DNA from: Streptomyces sp. NBC_01241
Lineage (GTDB): Bacteria; Actinomycetota; Actinomycetes; Streptomycetales; Streptomycetaceae
Length of the DNA stretch: 64,000 bases
Assembly: GCF_041435435.1 (NCBI RefSeq)
Contig: NZ_CP108494.1
Span: forward strand, 62,001-126,000
Direction of reading: 5' to 3'
Shown here: piece by piece, positions 36,350-45,872 of the stretch
Position numbering within the stretch: position 1 is the first letter of the stretch
Layout of the letters: each line of letters starts with the position of its first letter
The notes under the pieces: generated by a model
Database searches by the model: none
Seen by the model: only the letters and a program-made list of their open reading frames with translations
What the model was told of the DNA's origin: nothing
Program-made: the position numbers and the translations under genes

Positions 36350-37183
36350 TCAGGTGCGGTCGGCCGCCATGACGCGCAGGATGTCGTCGGTGAGCTGCTG
36401 AGGGTGGGCGGTCCTCAAAGTCGTCCCCAGGGTCTCCCAGGCGTTGTAGACCGTGGAGCCGTCGGACAGCTTCCGGCCGTCCGACTCTCTGATGACCGAC
36501 CTTTCCGAGTCACCGCGGTGGAAGTTGTACTCCTCGTCGCCGCTGACCATCGTGACGTCGCAGCCGCACCCGAAGCCGTCGTCGGGATCGTCCTCGTACG
36601 CCCCGTCCTCGTGACGGGTGTTCAGCCTCACTGCTCCGTCGTGCTGCTCGGTGAGCAGGGCCGCCACGGCCTTCACGGTCTGGTGGGCGTCGGCGGGCAT
36701 GGGAGCGGAGCTGGGGGCGGCGTGCAGGGCGCGCACGGTGGTGGAGGCGTGCCGGTCGGCCAGGCTGTGGATCGTGTCGGATACCGACCGCAGGGTCTCC
36801 AGGGCGTCGCTCAGGTTCGCCGGCTGCCCGGCGCCGGCCGGGGCGGGCAGTTCGGCCTCGCCGCGCTCGACGATCCGGCCGACCGCGCACGCGAGTTCCT
36901 GGAGGGCGTCGGCGCTGTACTGGAGCTGAACGAAGAGCGCCGAGGCGACCGTCGCGGCATCCTGCGGGGTGTAGAGGGACCAGGGGCCCGACAGGGCCTG
37001 GACCGAGACCCCGGTGGTCTCCGCTGCCGCACAGGCCAAATCCATCGAGTCCTCGGGGTCGTGCGCGGTTACGGTGCGCACCTGCGAGACGAAGTCGTTG
37101 CATTGGTCGGCGGCCTGCTCGTACAGGGCGTCCCAGGGGGTGTTGTCGTCGAGGCCGGCCGTCGGGGCCTGGTTGATGAGCAT
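36350..37183 (-). CDS. hypothetical protein
   Basis: 277 residues from ATG 37183 (MLINQAPTAGLDDNTPWDAL), preceded by GGAAGG. Mostly helical, with no signal peptide: DALYEQAADQCNDFVSQVRT, SADALQELACAVGRIVERGE, RSVSDTIHSLADRHASTTVR, then a Cys-containing acidic segment (DDPDDGFGCGCDVTM). I recognise no family. Convergent with the NB-ARC gene. Confidence 0.65.
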   Translation of the reverse strand: MLINQAPTAGLDDNTPWDALYEQAADQCNDFVSQVRTVTAHDPEDSMDLACAAAETTGVSVQALSGPWSLYTPQDAATVASALFVQLQYSADALQELACAVGRIVERGEAELPAPAGAGQPANLSDALETLRSVSDTIHSLADRHASTTVRALHAAPSSAPMPADAHQTVKAVAALLTEQHDGAVRLNTRHEDGAYEDDPDDGFGCGCDVTMVSGDEEYNFHRGDSERSVIRESDGRKLSDGSTVYNAWETLGTTLRTAHPQQLTDDILRVMAADRT

Positions 37184-37484
37184 GCCCCCGATCCTTCCAG
37201 ACCCCGACGCAGGGCGGCCGCGCGAAAAGACGGCTGGCCTCTGTCCGCAGGGCCAACCCGGTGGCCTGCCCGCATGACTGATGACGCACAGCAGGCGGCC
37301 CAAACGTGCGACGCTGACCGCCGACAGTGACGTTGATCCTCCCCCAACAGGCGCGACACTCCAGACGACTTGGCGGGGTTTCTTGGCCGGGACATCGGAA
37401 GGCCGGGACGTCGGAAGATCGAGGACCACGCGACGGCGTGCCGCTCGGCCGCACAGTTCCCCGTCACCAGCAACACGGTGATGA
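37184..37484. other. divergent promoter region
   Basis: About 300 bp between the minus-strand hypothetical gene and the plus-strand HTH/sigma-like gene. I see no ORF with support, and no clear promoter. Confidence 0.35.
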
Positions 37485-38391
37485 GGAACCGCTGTATCCG
37501 GGGAAGGGGAGAAGCTGGCCGCTATCGGATCAGGCCGCGAGACCGCCGAGCAGGCCCAGCAGCCCGAAGGCATCTCGCCTGGCAAGCCGGGCCGAAAGCT
37601 GGGGCCGATCGCCGACAGTGTCGGCAGCGCCCACCGGGCATGGCTGAAGCCGCTGCGCAAAAGCTTTCTGCGCAGCGGACAGACCATCAGCGACCTGAGC
37701 GCCCGTACGGGCTGGGCGAAGTCCAAGATCTCCGAACTGCTGCGCGGCACTGGCCTGTATCTGAGGTGGGAGATCACCTACAGCCTGCTGCAGGAGCTGA
37801 ACATCCCGGCTTGGCCCATGCGTCGCCTGTGGTCTGCGGCCGTACTTGAAGCGCAGAAGAAGCCGGACTGGATCGACCGGTGCATATACAGGCAGGTGCT
37901 GTCGACCGGCTCCGACCGCCCGCCGCTGGAGCACCGCGCTAGGCGGAGACGAAGAGTCGCATCAGGCCGTGACGGAGGCGTTCGACATTCTCTGGCTGTG
38001 CTGGGACGAGGCCCTGGCAAGTTCAGATGTCGTGAAGTTCGCCTGGTCTGTGTTCCGGCGCAGGGTGATGGCCCGTGCCCGTCACGTGGACGGTCGGCCC
38101 GAGTTCGTCATGGCCGCGTTCGACACCGTCACGCTCAGCACCCTGATAACTGACGAAGCACGGTTCGCGCAGGTCGAGGAAAGCATCGCGCTGTTCAAGA
38201 CGATGAGCCGGCTGCCCGACCACCAGCTCGACGTCATGGTCCTGCGGCACCTGCGCGGCATGCCCACCTCCGCCGTGGCCGATGTCCTCGGCGTGCCGAC
38301 CGCGGCTGTCCGCTCCGACGAACGGCATGCCCGGCACGCCCTGGAGATCGCCCTTGGCCCTGACAATGACTCCGAAGGGAACGCCCCATGA
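37485..38391 (+). pseudogene. HTH / sigma-70-region-4-like protein, apparent frameshift
   Basis: The first frame reads SVGSAHRAWLKPLRKSFLRS, SDLSARTGWAKSKISELLRG (HTH) and MRRLWSAAVLEAQKKPDWID to about 37935. It then shifts to the next frame: DEESHQAVTEAFDILWLCWD, FRRRVMARARHVDGRPEF and LPDHQLDVMVLRHLRGMPTS with AVADVLGVPTAAVRSDERHA, a sigma-70 region 4-like HTH. No normal start is in frame at the 5' end (only CTG after GGGGAAGGGGAGAAG at 37515). A real frameshift, a sequencing error or two coupled genes all remain possible. It overlaps the next gene by ATGA. Confidence 0.55.
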
Positions 38392-39275
38392 CACGCATCG
38401 ATGAACTCCTGGCCCGCGCTCTGCTCCTCGACGAACCCAGCCGGCCTAAGGACATCGTCCCCCGAACCGCAGTGGAGACGCCGCCGATGGGCAACGCGCC
38501 CGAAGCGGCACCCGGATCCGGCGGCAGGGACGCACTGGCCGCTGTGGCAGTACGTGATCTGCATGCTCTTTGCGAAGTTCTGGTCTCCCAGGCACCGGCA
38601 ACGGCTCTGCAGGGATTTGTGACCGAGCAGCTCCCTGCTCCCCCAGGTGCCCGGGTGCTGGGCTGCGTCCTCCAGCTCGCCGACGCCGACGACGGCGCCC
38701 GCTCCTGGTGGCAGTACGCGGCCGGAGCGGGCGACAGAGCAGCTGCGTACTGCTTGTACCTGCATCACCTCTCACTCGGGGAGAGCGACGCGGCGGCATG
38801 GTGGTACCAGCAGACGCAGATCGACACCTGCCCGACGCCCGACCACACAGCCAAATCCGCACGCACGCAGGCCGAGAAGAGTTCGCATTCCCTGAAAGTC
38901 CCGGAACCGATCAAGAATCTCGATACCAGCACTCCCACCGTGCTGCGCGTCTTCAGGAACCTCATGAGGCGGGCTGACCGGCCCCGCACCGAAGTCGTCG
39001 ACGCCTTGATGCACTACCTGCCGACCGCCGTCGCCGTCGGCTACGTCAACGACGAACCGGACATCGACCTGCCCTTGCCCGGCCCGGACTTCGCCGAACG
39101 CATCAGCGTGCTGCTTGCCGCAGCAAGCAGCATCAGTGGCGTCCCAGGGACAACTCGGCAGCGGGCCGCCGAGCCACCACTTCAAAGCCGCCAGGACCAT
39201 CGAGCACACGAGGGCAGCCCTGAACACGAACGCTCGGAAGAGGCGACGGAGGAGGTGGTACGAGGATGCCGGTAA
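38388..39275 (+). CDS. hypothetical protein coupled to the HTH/sigma-like gene
   Basis: 295 residues, ATGA overlap with the preceding frame. Helical, TPR-like segments (AVAVRDLHALCEVLVSQAPA, GDRAAAYCLYLHHLSLGESD) and TVLRVFRNLMRRADRPRTEV toward the C-terminus. Likely a partner of the sigma-like protein. No family recognised. IS1182 landed 13 bp after its stop. Confidence 0.65.
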   Translation: MTRIDELLARALLLDEPSRPKDIVPRTAVETPPMGNAPEAAPGSGGRDALAAVAVRDLHALCEVLVSQAPATALQGFVTEQLPAPPGARVLGCVLQLADADDGARSWWQYAAGAGDRAAAYCLYLHHLSLGESDAAAWWYQQTQIDTCPTPDHTAKSARTQAEKSSHSLKVPEPIKNLDTSTPTVLRVFRNLMRRADRPRTEVVDALMHYLPTAVAVGYVNDEPDIDLPLPGPDFAERISVLLAAASSISGVPGTTRQRAAEPPLQSRQDHRAHEGSPEHERSEEATEEVVRGCR

Positions 39276-39317
39276 TCAGAATCGCTATGACTCTGGTGCG
39301 CAATTCCGGGTGGGTGG

Positions 39318-39502
39318 TCAGGCTGTGAGTCGGTAGCTGAGGCGGGTGAGGTTGCTGGTGCGGCTGCGGTCCAGTGGATGCTCGGTCCAGTGGGCGTCTA
39401 GGCGGATGAGGTTGATCGCGGTGGCGGAGAAGGCGTGCTGGAGGCGGACTTTCGGCAGCCCGCGGTAGCGGGCCCGGCGGATGCCGGTGATGTCGAGTGC
39501 CT
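39318..39502 (-). pseudogene. IS1182 transposase, 3' exon
   Basis: Reads ALDITGIRRARYRGLPKVRL, QHAFSATAINLIRLDAHWTE, ending SNLTRLSYRLTA. It joins in frame to the 5' exon when 39503-44320 is removed (EGTIN / QALDITG, the Gln codon spanning the junction). Confidence 0.9.
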
Positions 39503-39510
39503 GTCGGGTA

Positions 39511-39577
39511 GCGGCGGCGCGTTGCCGCGCCGCCGCCCCCTGAGAACCGTGCGGGCGGGTTGGCCCCGCACACGGCT
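39511..39577 (-). ncRNA. group II intron domains V and VI
   Basis: Minus strand: GAGCCGTGTGCGGGGC, a short loop region, then GCCCGCACGGTTCTC gives the 34-nt domain V hairpin with the AGC-type catalytic triad position near its base. Next, a GC-rich hairpin (GCGGCGGCGCG/CGCGCCGCCGC) is domain VI, 8 nt from the 3' splice site. Confidence 0.85.
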
Positions 39578-39587
39578 CAAGCAGGCC

Positions 39588-40622
39588 CTATGGCTCACGG
39601 GCGGGCAGAAGGCTGGGCCCCTTGCCGGTGGCGGTGACAAGCCGTTGTCGGCAGTGGGCGTGCAGGAGTTGGGCGGGTGGGGCGTCCGGTGTGCCCGGCC
39701 CGGTGATGACGATCGCCTTGCGGCTGATCGCTTTGCGGGTCGCCCGCAGCCACTGCTCCCACGCGATGGGGCTGGACGGCGGATGGTCAGCGTGCAGCAG
39801 AAGAGCCCCGCAGAGCGGACAGCGGCCGTTCTGGCGGTTGAGCAGGTGCCAGTCGGCCTTGTCGATCAGCGGGATCACGTCCTTGCGCCGCCGCCGGGCC
39901 CAGTACTCGGTCAGTGCCGGGTCATCCGGAGACGCCCCGAACTTGACGAGCTGGTGCCGGACGATCTTCGTCCACGCGAACTTGGTGAGGAACCGTCCGC
40001 TGCCGCGGTCTCCGAAGACCCACCGGTCACCCCGGCGGGGGTTGAACTCTCCGAAGTAGCGGTGCACGATCCAGTCCTTTGGCTTGTTCGCGTGTTCGTG
40101 CTTGGCCCACTTGTAGGCGAGCTGCCACACGTAGAAGTCCAGCGAGCTGAAGACCCTGCTGGACACCCCGATCCGGAAGTAGGCGGACCAGCCCCGGATG
40201 ATCGGGTTGAGGGTCCTGATCACCGCCTCGGCATTGGACCCGCGCAGGTCCCACATCTCGGCGGCGAGCCGTTTCCGGATCCGTTTCACGGACGCCTTGC
40301 TGGGTTTGATCAGCAGTTTCCGGTTGCGATACAGCCGGACGTGGAAGCCCAGGAAGCAGAAGCCCTCGGTGAGGCGCACGATGCGCGTCTTGTCCTCGTT
40401 GAAGGCGAGCCCTCTGGGTTCCAGCCAGGCGGCGAGCCGCTGCTTGACCTCCTCGGCCTGCTCACGGCTGTGGCACATCGCCACCAGATCGTCTGCGTAC
40501 CTCACCAGCACGGGGCTCTTGCGCATCACGCTCCCGGCGTGGATGCCGCTCGCGTGATACCGCACCCCGGCGGCCTCCTCCATTCCGTGCAGAGCCACGT
40601 TCATCAGCGCGGGGCTGATCAC
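39588..40622 (-). pseudogene. ltrA: group II intron RT-maturase, C-terminal part
   Basis: Resumes at GVISPALMNVALHGMEEAAG, then VRYADDLVAMCHSREQAEEV (catalytic YADD), FNEDKTRIVRLTEGFCFLGF, the maturase/thumb region with LNPIIRGWSAYFRIGVSSRV, and a C-terminal HNH-type endonuclease motif (RCPLCGALLLHADHPP). Joined to the N-terminal part it makes an RT of about 605 residues. Confidence 0.88.
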
Positions 40623-40736
40623 GCCCCCAACGCAATGGGCAACTTCTGCTTCGAGGTGACGCTCGGCTACCGGCGCTTGGAACTCCTTCCTCGCGCGGAG
40701 GGTAAGGAGCGTCACAATGGGTAGTAGGTTTGTGAC

Positions 40737-41084
40737 ATGGTGCGTGGTGATCGTGTCGATAGCGTCGAGTACGCCCGGCGGGTCAACGCCGCCGCGGATC
40801 TGGTCGGGGCGGGTGCGCCCGTGGCCGCAGCCGCCCGCACGTTGGCGAGTAGGTACGGGGTGTCGGTGCGTCAGGCACGCCGGTATCTGGAGCAGGCCAT
40901 GGCCGCTGGACATCTCGAAGTCCCCGAGTCGAGCGTGGTGTTCACTGTCAAGCTGCCGGAATCGCTGGCAGGACAGATCCGCGCCCGTGCCCACGAGAGC
41001 GACCGGGCGATCTCCGCGGTGGTGGCCCAGGCCCTGGCCGAATTCCTTGAGCGGGGTGCCCCGGAGGGGCGGCCGGGCAGGTGA
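40737..41084 (+). CDS. HTH plus ribbon-helix-helix DNA-binding protein of the serine-recombinase element
   Basis: 115 residues. Residues about 10-60 contain an HTH (AAARTLASRYGVSVRQARRY). Residues about 65-105 are RHH-like (SVVFTVKLPESLAGQIRARA, DRAISAVVAQALAEFLE). It probably binds the element ends or represses the promoter of the recombinase operon. It overlaps the next ORF by GTGA. No accessory protein of this exact architecture is known to me. Confidence 0.75.
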   Translation: MVRGDRVDSVEYARRVNAAADLVGAGAPVAAAARTLASRYGVSVRQARRYLEQAMAAGHLEVPESSVVFTVKLPESLAGQIRARAHESDRAISAVVAQALAEFLERGAPEGRPGR

Positions 41085-41329
41085 GCGGCCGGCCGGTGGA
41101 GGTGGAGGCGGTCTTCGACCGTCATGCGGCGGCGGACTTGTCCGCGGCCTATGCGGCGTTGGTTCCGCAGCGGCGGGCCCGGATACGGGATCGCCTGGAG
41201 CAGGCAGGAGTGAGCGATGACCAGCGTGGCGATCTACGCCCGGGTGTCCTCGGCCCGGCAGAAGAAGGACCAGACGATCAGCTCGCAGACCGCGGCCCTG
41301 CGCGCGCACGTCGCAGAACAGCGTCTTGA
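41081..41329 (+). CDS. short coupled ORF before the recombinase
   Basis: GTG overlaps the preceding stop. The first 45 residues (EVEAVFDRHAAADLSAAYAA, VPQRRARIRDRLEQAG) look like a small helical protein. From 41217 it overlaps the recombinase in another frame, and that part is probably not native. Possibly a real 45-50-residue protein with a shifted stop. Confidence 0.4.
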   Translation: MSGRPVEVEAVFDRHAAADLSAAYAALVPQRRARIRDRLEQAGVSDDQRGDLRPGVLGPAEEGPDDQLADRGPARARRRTAS

Positions 41330-43484
41330 GCTGCCCGAGGAGTGGGTGTTCGAGGACGAGGGGCACTCCGGGGCGACCCTGGTGCGGCCCGCGCTGGAGC
41401 GGTTGCGCGACCTGGTCGCCCAGGTCGGCGTGGATGTGGTGCTGTGCTATGCGCCCGACCGCCTCGCCCGCAAGTTCGCTTACCAGGCCCTGCTGGTCGA
41501 GGAGTTCGCCCGGGCAGGCACCCGGGTGGAGTTCGTCCGCGGCCCACGCGGCGACAGCCCCGAGGACCAGCTGATGGTCCAGTTCCAGGGCATGTTCGCC
41601 GAGTACGAGAAGGCCCAGCTGATGGAACGCTACCGGCGCGGGAAGACCTACCGGGCCCGCTCGGGGGCGGTGAACGTGCTGGGCGGAGCCCCGTTCGGCT
41701 ACCGCTACCTGCGCAAGACCCCCGAGTGCGGGGCCACCTACGAGATCGTCGAGTCCGAGGCGGCGCTGGTGGTCGAGCTGTTCCGCCGCTATACCGACGA
41801 CGGGGTCTCCATCGCGGACCTGACCCGCTGGCTCACCGACAGCGGCACTCCCACCCGCACCGGCAAGACCCGCTGGGACCGCAGCGTGGTCTGGGGCATG
41901 CTCAAAAACCCCGCCTACCAAGGGCAGGCAGCCTTCGGCAAGACCCAGATCCTCCACGAGTCCCCGGGCCTGAACCGCCGGGCCCGCCTGGAGGGCCGCA
42001 GTACTCCGCGCGCCGTCAAGACCGCCGACCGCCCCCGCGAGGAGTGGATCACCATCCCCGTTCCCGCGCTCGTCACCCCGGCCACCTTCGAACGCGCCGC
42101 CCAGCGGCTCGCCGACAACAAGCGCTTCGCTTCGCGCAACAGCAAGGTCCCCTCCCTGCTTCAGGGGCTGTCGGCGTGTGTGAGCTGCGGATACGGCTAC
42201 TACCGCACCTCGACCACTACTTCCTCCGGCAAGAAGATCTACTACTACCGGTGCCTGGGCTCCGACGACTACCGCTACGCGGGCGGCCGGGTCTGCACCA
42301 ACAAGCCCGTCCGCGCCGACTACCTCGACACCGTCGTCTGGGACCACATCATCGGCATGATCGCCGACCCGCACCTGATCCGGTCCGAGATCGACAAGCG
42401 GCTGGACCGTGCCCGCACCTCCGACCCCGCCACCCGCCAGCGCAGCCGTCTCGAACTGGCCCTGGCCAAGGCCACCGCAGCGATCACGCGCATGATCGAG
42501 GCGTTCCAGGAACAGCTCGTCACCATCGATGAACTGCGGGCCCGGATGCCCGGCCTGCGGGCCCGGGAGAGTAACCTGCGTGGCCAACTCGACGCGCTGG
42601 AAGCCCAGCTCGCCGACCGCGACGCCTACCTCAAGCTCGCTGACGACCTCGAAGGCTTCCTCGCCCAGCTCCGCGAGAACGCTGGGACAGCCGAGGTCCC
42701 CGAGCGCCAGCGCGTCCTGAGGCTCCTCGTCAAGGACGTCCTCGTCGGCCCCGAGAAGATCACCATCCGGCACCGCATACCCGTGCGTGAGCGCACCGCC
42801 GACGACCAGCATCAAGATCAAGACGCTACGGAGGGTGACTCATGCCCGAGTTACCCATTGCGTTGGGGGCGTGATCACACCGCCCTGGGGAGTTCCCTCC
42901 CCGGTCTCGGTGAGCCGACCGTCCTCGACCACACCGGCCCGCAGCCACTGCGCGACCAGTTCCCGCGCGGGAAACGTGCCGAGCCGCCGGAGCAAGTGAT
43001 CATGGTCGATCCGGTCGAATGCCGCCGCCAGGTCCGCGTCAAGTACCCATGGCCGACCAGGGTTGGGGCCCCGGCAGGTCAGAAAGATGGACTCGATCGC
43101 GTCATGACAGCCACGGCCGGGCCTGAATCCGTAGGACCTCGGCTCGAACCGTGCCTCCCACTCGGGCTCCAGAGCACCAAGGACCACAGCCTGAAGACAG
43201 CGGTCCAAGATCACGGGAATGCCGAGCGGACGCCGACGCCCGTCGGGCTTCGGCACATACACCCGTCTGACGGGCCGGGCCGTCCACGACTCGGAGCGGT
43301 GCTGCACCCAGTCGGCCACCTCGGCCTTGCCGGGCGCGGTCAGCACCACCTTGCCGTCGACGCCCGCCGTCTCGCGGCCAGCGTTGACCTCCGTCACCCG
43401 CCGCACCGCATGCAGTGCGTTGGCGCGGGAACGGAGCATCAGCTTCTGCAAATTGCGGACCCTCTTCAGGTCCCCTGCCTGTGA
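41217..43484 (+). CDS. large serine recombinase; native coding ends near the element border
   Basis: ATG at 41217 with AGGAG 6 bp upstream. The N-terminal resolvase domain has SVAIYARVSSARQKKDQTIS (Ser nucleophile and Arg), LCYAPDRLARKFAYQALLVE and VQFQGMFAEYEKAQLMERYR. The Recombinase domain covers about 160-270 and the zinc ribbon LSACVSCGYGYYRTS is near 325. A coiled coil occupies about 400-500. Element-encoded sequence ends near residue 552; the frame runs unbroken through the 17-bp end into antisense intron DNA to 43484 (755 codons). So the last 200 residues are supplied by the insertion site. Confidence 0.85.
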   Translation: MTSVAIYARVSSARQKKDQTISSQTAALRAHVAEQRLELPEEWVFEDEGHSGATLVRPALERLRDLVAQVGVDVVLCYAPDRLARKFAYQALLVEEFARAGTRVEFVRGPRGDSPEDQLMVQFQGMFAEYEKAQLMERYRRGKTYRARSGAVNVLGGAPFGYRYLRKTPECGATYEIVESEAALVVELFRRYTDDGVSIADLTRWLTDSGTPTRTGKTRWDRSVVWGMLKNPAYQGQAAFGKTQILHESPGLNRRARLEGRSTPRAVKTADRPREEWITIPVPALVTPATFERAAQRLADNKRFASRNSKVPSLLQGLSACVSCGYGYYRTSTTTSSGKKIYYYRCLGSDDYRYAGGRVCTNKPVRADYLDTVVWDHIIGMIADPHLIRSEIDKRLDRARTSDPATRQRSRLELALAKATAAITRMIEAFQEQLVTIDELRARMPGLRARESNLRGQLDALEAQLADRDAYLKLADDLEGFLAQLRENAGTAEVPERQRVLRLLVKDVLVGPEKITIRHRIPVRERTADDQHQDQDATEGDSCPSYPLRWGRDHTALGSSLPGLGEPTVLDHTGPQPLRDQFPRGKRAEPPEQVIMVDPVECRRQVRVKYPWPTRVGAPAGQKDGLDRVMTATAGPESVGPRLEPCLPLGLQSTKDHSLKTAVQDHGNAERTPTPVGLRHIHPSDGPGRPRLGAVLHPVGHLGLAGRGQHHLAVDARRLAASVDLRHPPHRMQCVGAGTEHQLLQIADPLQVPCL

Positions 43485-43664
43485 CGCCGTGAAGATCCTC
43501 TGCCGCAGCCGCCGTACGTCGTCATCCACCCGCTGCCAGTCGATCGACAGCCAGTCGGTGACATCGTCCTCGGGTCCGTTCACCACCGCGATCACAGCCG
43601 GAGCGGCATCTGCCATCCCGGCCTCCTTCACCGCCTTGGTGTCCAACTTGTCCCTCGGTTCCAT
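42872..43664 (-). pseudogene. ltrA: group II intron RT-maturase, N-terminal part
   Basis: ATG 43664; WLSIDWQRVDDDVRRLRQRI, VNAGRETAGVDGKVVLTAPG, RPVRRVYVPKPDGRRRPLGI, FRPGRGCHDAIESIF and WVLDADLAAAFDRIDHDHLL (first catalytic Asp), ending GTPQGGVI where the recombinase element enters. The minus frame runs on a few codons into the element. Confidence 0.88.
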
Positions 43665-44320
43665 CGCCTTCGGTCATCGTCACTTCACAGGCCCACCAGA
43701 CCCACGTCAGCACCCTTTCGGGTCCGGGCAGCTGCCCGTATCCGGCCGGTTATACGAGACGACCGGCGGAGGGGCCGGTCATCGTGTCCCGCTTTCCCGC
43801 TGCCTTTCGGCCGCCGGCGTTCGCTTCTTGGGTCCTCCTGTTCCCGCCGGGGAGTTGAGCTCTCCTCGCGGTCGGCCAACCGGGCACCGGATAACCGGCC
43901 CCGGACCCCGACGGGGTTTCCGCGTTGCACACGTACGAGATCCGACTGGGGTGGGCGCCCCCTATGCCCCGGGAACAGCGGTGTCCTACGACTGCAACTC
44001 ACCTCTTACAGTCGCCGCTTGCCGCCTCTCAACGGCCGGTTCCTGGACTCCGGCAGAGCGATCCATCATCCGGAGCTGATACCTGACGAGACATCAACCA
44101 GGGGTTCACTCGTCGTTCGCCCGTCCAGTCTTCCCCTTCGCCTGTGGTCCCCGGATGGCACGGGCACCCTTGGGCTTGACCCCCTGAGCTCCGCACCCCG
44201 CGGTTACCCGCAACGCACGTCAGGGTGGGGACAGACCCTGGACACTGGCCCGGAACTACACCTTCAACATCGAACCTCCACTCGGTGTGTTCACTCGTAT
44301 CGTGCGCCCTCGTGTCGCAC

Positions 44321-45872
44321 GGTTGATGGTTCCTTCCACTCCGGCCCGCAGGGCGTACTTGTCCTTCCAGGTCTTGGTCTTCTGTTCGGCGCGGGCGGCG
44401 GCGAGGACGGTGTGCAGGTGCTCGGGGTAGAGGGTGAGCATGCGGTTGCCGCGCCGGGCCGAGGTGCACTCGGGTCGGACGGGGCATGCTTGGCAGTCCG
44501 TCTTAGCGAACTCGACGACGATGGCGTCTCGTTCGCGTTGTCGCACCGGGTGCCATCCGGTGCTGGTGTTGCCCTGGGGGCAGCGGACCCGTCGGGCTTT
44601 CCAGTCGATCCGGAAGGCGCTCTTGTCGTAGCCGGCGTGGCTCTTGGCCTGGGCGGATCGGTCGAGGAGGACGGGAGTGACCATGACGGTTCCGCGGCTG
44701 CGGGCGGTCTCGATCAGTTCGGCGGAGGGGTAACCGGAGTCCAGGTAGTGCTCGGCGGGCGGCAGGCCGCGGTCGGCGAGTTGTTGCTGGATCGGCGCGG
44801 TGGCCTTCACGTCCGGCACCGTCGACAGGGTGGTGGTCACATCCGTGATCAGGTTCGGCCGTCCCCGGACTTCGGCTTCGGCTTCGGCTTCGGCTTCGGC
44901 TTCGGCTTCGGCTTCGGGGGGAGTGTTGTCGCAGCTCTCGGTGAGATGGACCTTGTAGCCGAGCCAGAACAGGTCGTCGCCCTTGGCGGACCAGCGGGCG
45001 TCGGTGTCGTAGGGCGAGGCGAGGCGGAGATGGCCGGGCGGGACACCGTCCTCGTCGGCTTCCCGCTTGCTGACCACCTCCTTGCCCCGGCTGCTGGTGC
45101 GGACGGTGTAGGTCTGCACGAGGACTTGGCGCATGATGTCCACGGCCCCGATCTCCCGCAGCCAGGCCGGCGCGTCGGGCGACCAGACGGCCCGGCACAG
45201 CCGCAACGCGTCCTGTCCGTAGACCTGGGACAACTGGTCGCGCTTGACCTTGGAGCCGGGCAGTTTCCAGCTGTCGACCCGAGGTCCGTAGCGGTGGGCG
45301 AACTCCGGCACGTCCACGGCCCGGGCCAGCCAGTCCGGTGCCGCGACCGACAGCGCCTCCAGCGCAGCCCGCACGCTCTCCCCGGCCAGCTCCAACCGGT
45401 TCAAGTCCCGTACCGCGCTGACCACATGGGTGGAATCGGTGCGCTGCTTTCCTCCCGCGGCCACCAGCCCGGCGTCCACGCAGTACTCAAGGAGCCGGTC
45501 GAAGACGACACGCTCCATGCCGTTGCCGACCAGGCGGGCCCGGAACCGGGGCAGCACACTGTGGTCGAAGCCGGTGTCCGTCAGCTCCAGGCCGAGGGCG
45601 TACTTCCAGTCGATGGCCCGTATCGCCATCGCCGCGGCCTGCCGATCAGTCAAATTCTCCGCGAACTGCAACACCGTGACCAGCGACAGCATCCCCGGCG
45701 ACAGACCCGGCGCCCCACGCACCCCGAACGCCTCGGCGAACGGCTCATCGGTGAAGACCTCCCCGAGCCGGTCCCGCACCCGGATCGCCAAACTCCCCTG
45801 CGGGAACGCCGCCCGCGCGACCCGCACCGTCTGCTCCGGCACCGGCGGCAGCCCCATCGGCCGCAACGACAT
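44321..45872 (-). pseudogene. IS1182 transposase, 5' exon
   Basis: ATG 45872 (MSLRPMGLPPVPEQTVRVAR) after GGAGGG. The N-terminal IS1182 domain shows FPQGSLAIRVRDRLGEVFTD, DWKYALGLELTDTGFDHSVL, RTDSTHVVSAVRDLNRLELA (Asp), and a DDE_Tnp_1 core with EHYLDSGYPSAELI and the Cys-rich CQACPVRPECTSA. The intron is inserted after EGTIN. The exon has a run of Glu-Ala dipeptides coded by a hexanucleotide expansion. Confidence 0.88.
44871..44918 (+). repeat. TTCGGC hexanucleotide tandem repeat inside the transposase gene
   Basis: Seven perfect TTCGGC units plus a near-perfect eighth (TTCGGG), coding a (Glu-Ala)n run on the minus strand just before VRGRPNLITD. In-frame, so translation is kept. Confidence 0.9.

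Larger units (their letters stand above)
40623..42870 (+). mobile_element. 2.25-kb serine-recombinase transposable element
   Basis: Perfect 17-bp inverted ends: GCCCCCAACGCAATGGG at 40623-40639 and its exact complement at 42854-42870. Flanked by identical 7-bp TGATCAC (40616-40622 and 42872-42878, with one G between the right end and its copy). It carries a small DNA-binding protein gene, a short coupled ORF and a large serine recombinase, and splits the intron RT gene at the GGVI/SPALMN codons. Confidence 0.85.
39503..44320 (-). mobile_element. group II intron inside the IS1182 transposase gene
   Basis: The 5' end on the minus strand is GTGCGACACGAGGGCGCACG at 44320, a classical group II start. 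The 3' end is ACCCGAC at 39503. Domains V and VI are at 39511-39577. Removing it restores an uninterrupted transposase frame. About 2.56 kb without the serine-recombinase insert. It codes for an RT-maturase that is now split. Confidence 0.9.

Noticed and set aside
40623..42870. Integrated prophage or plasmid (classical phage integrase with attL/attR)
   Set aside because: No phage or transfer genes; the unit is 2.25 kb with symmetrical inverted ends rather than direct att sites of a larger island.
44871..44918. Tandem repeat as a CRISPR array
   Set aside because: The unit is 6 bp with no spacers and codes a dipeptide run; not CRISPR.
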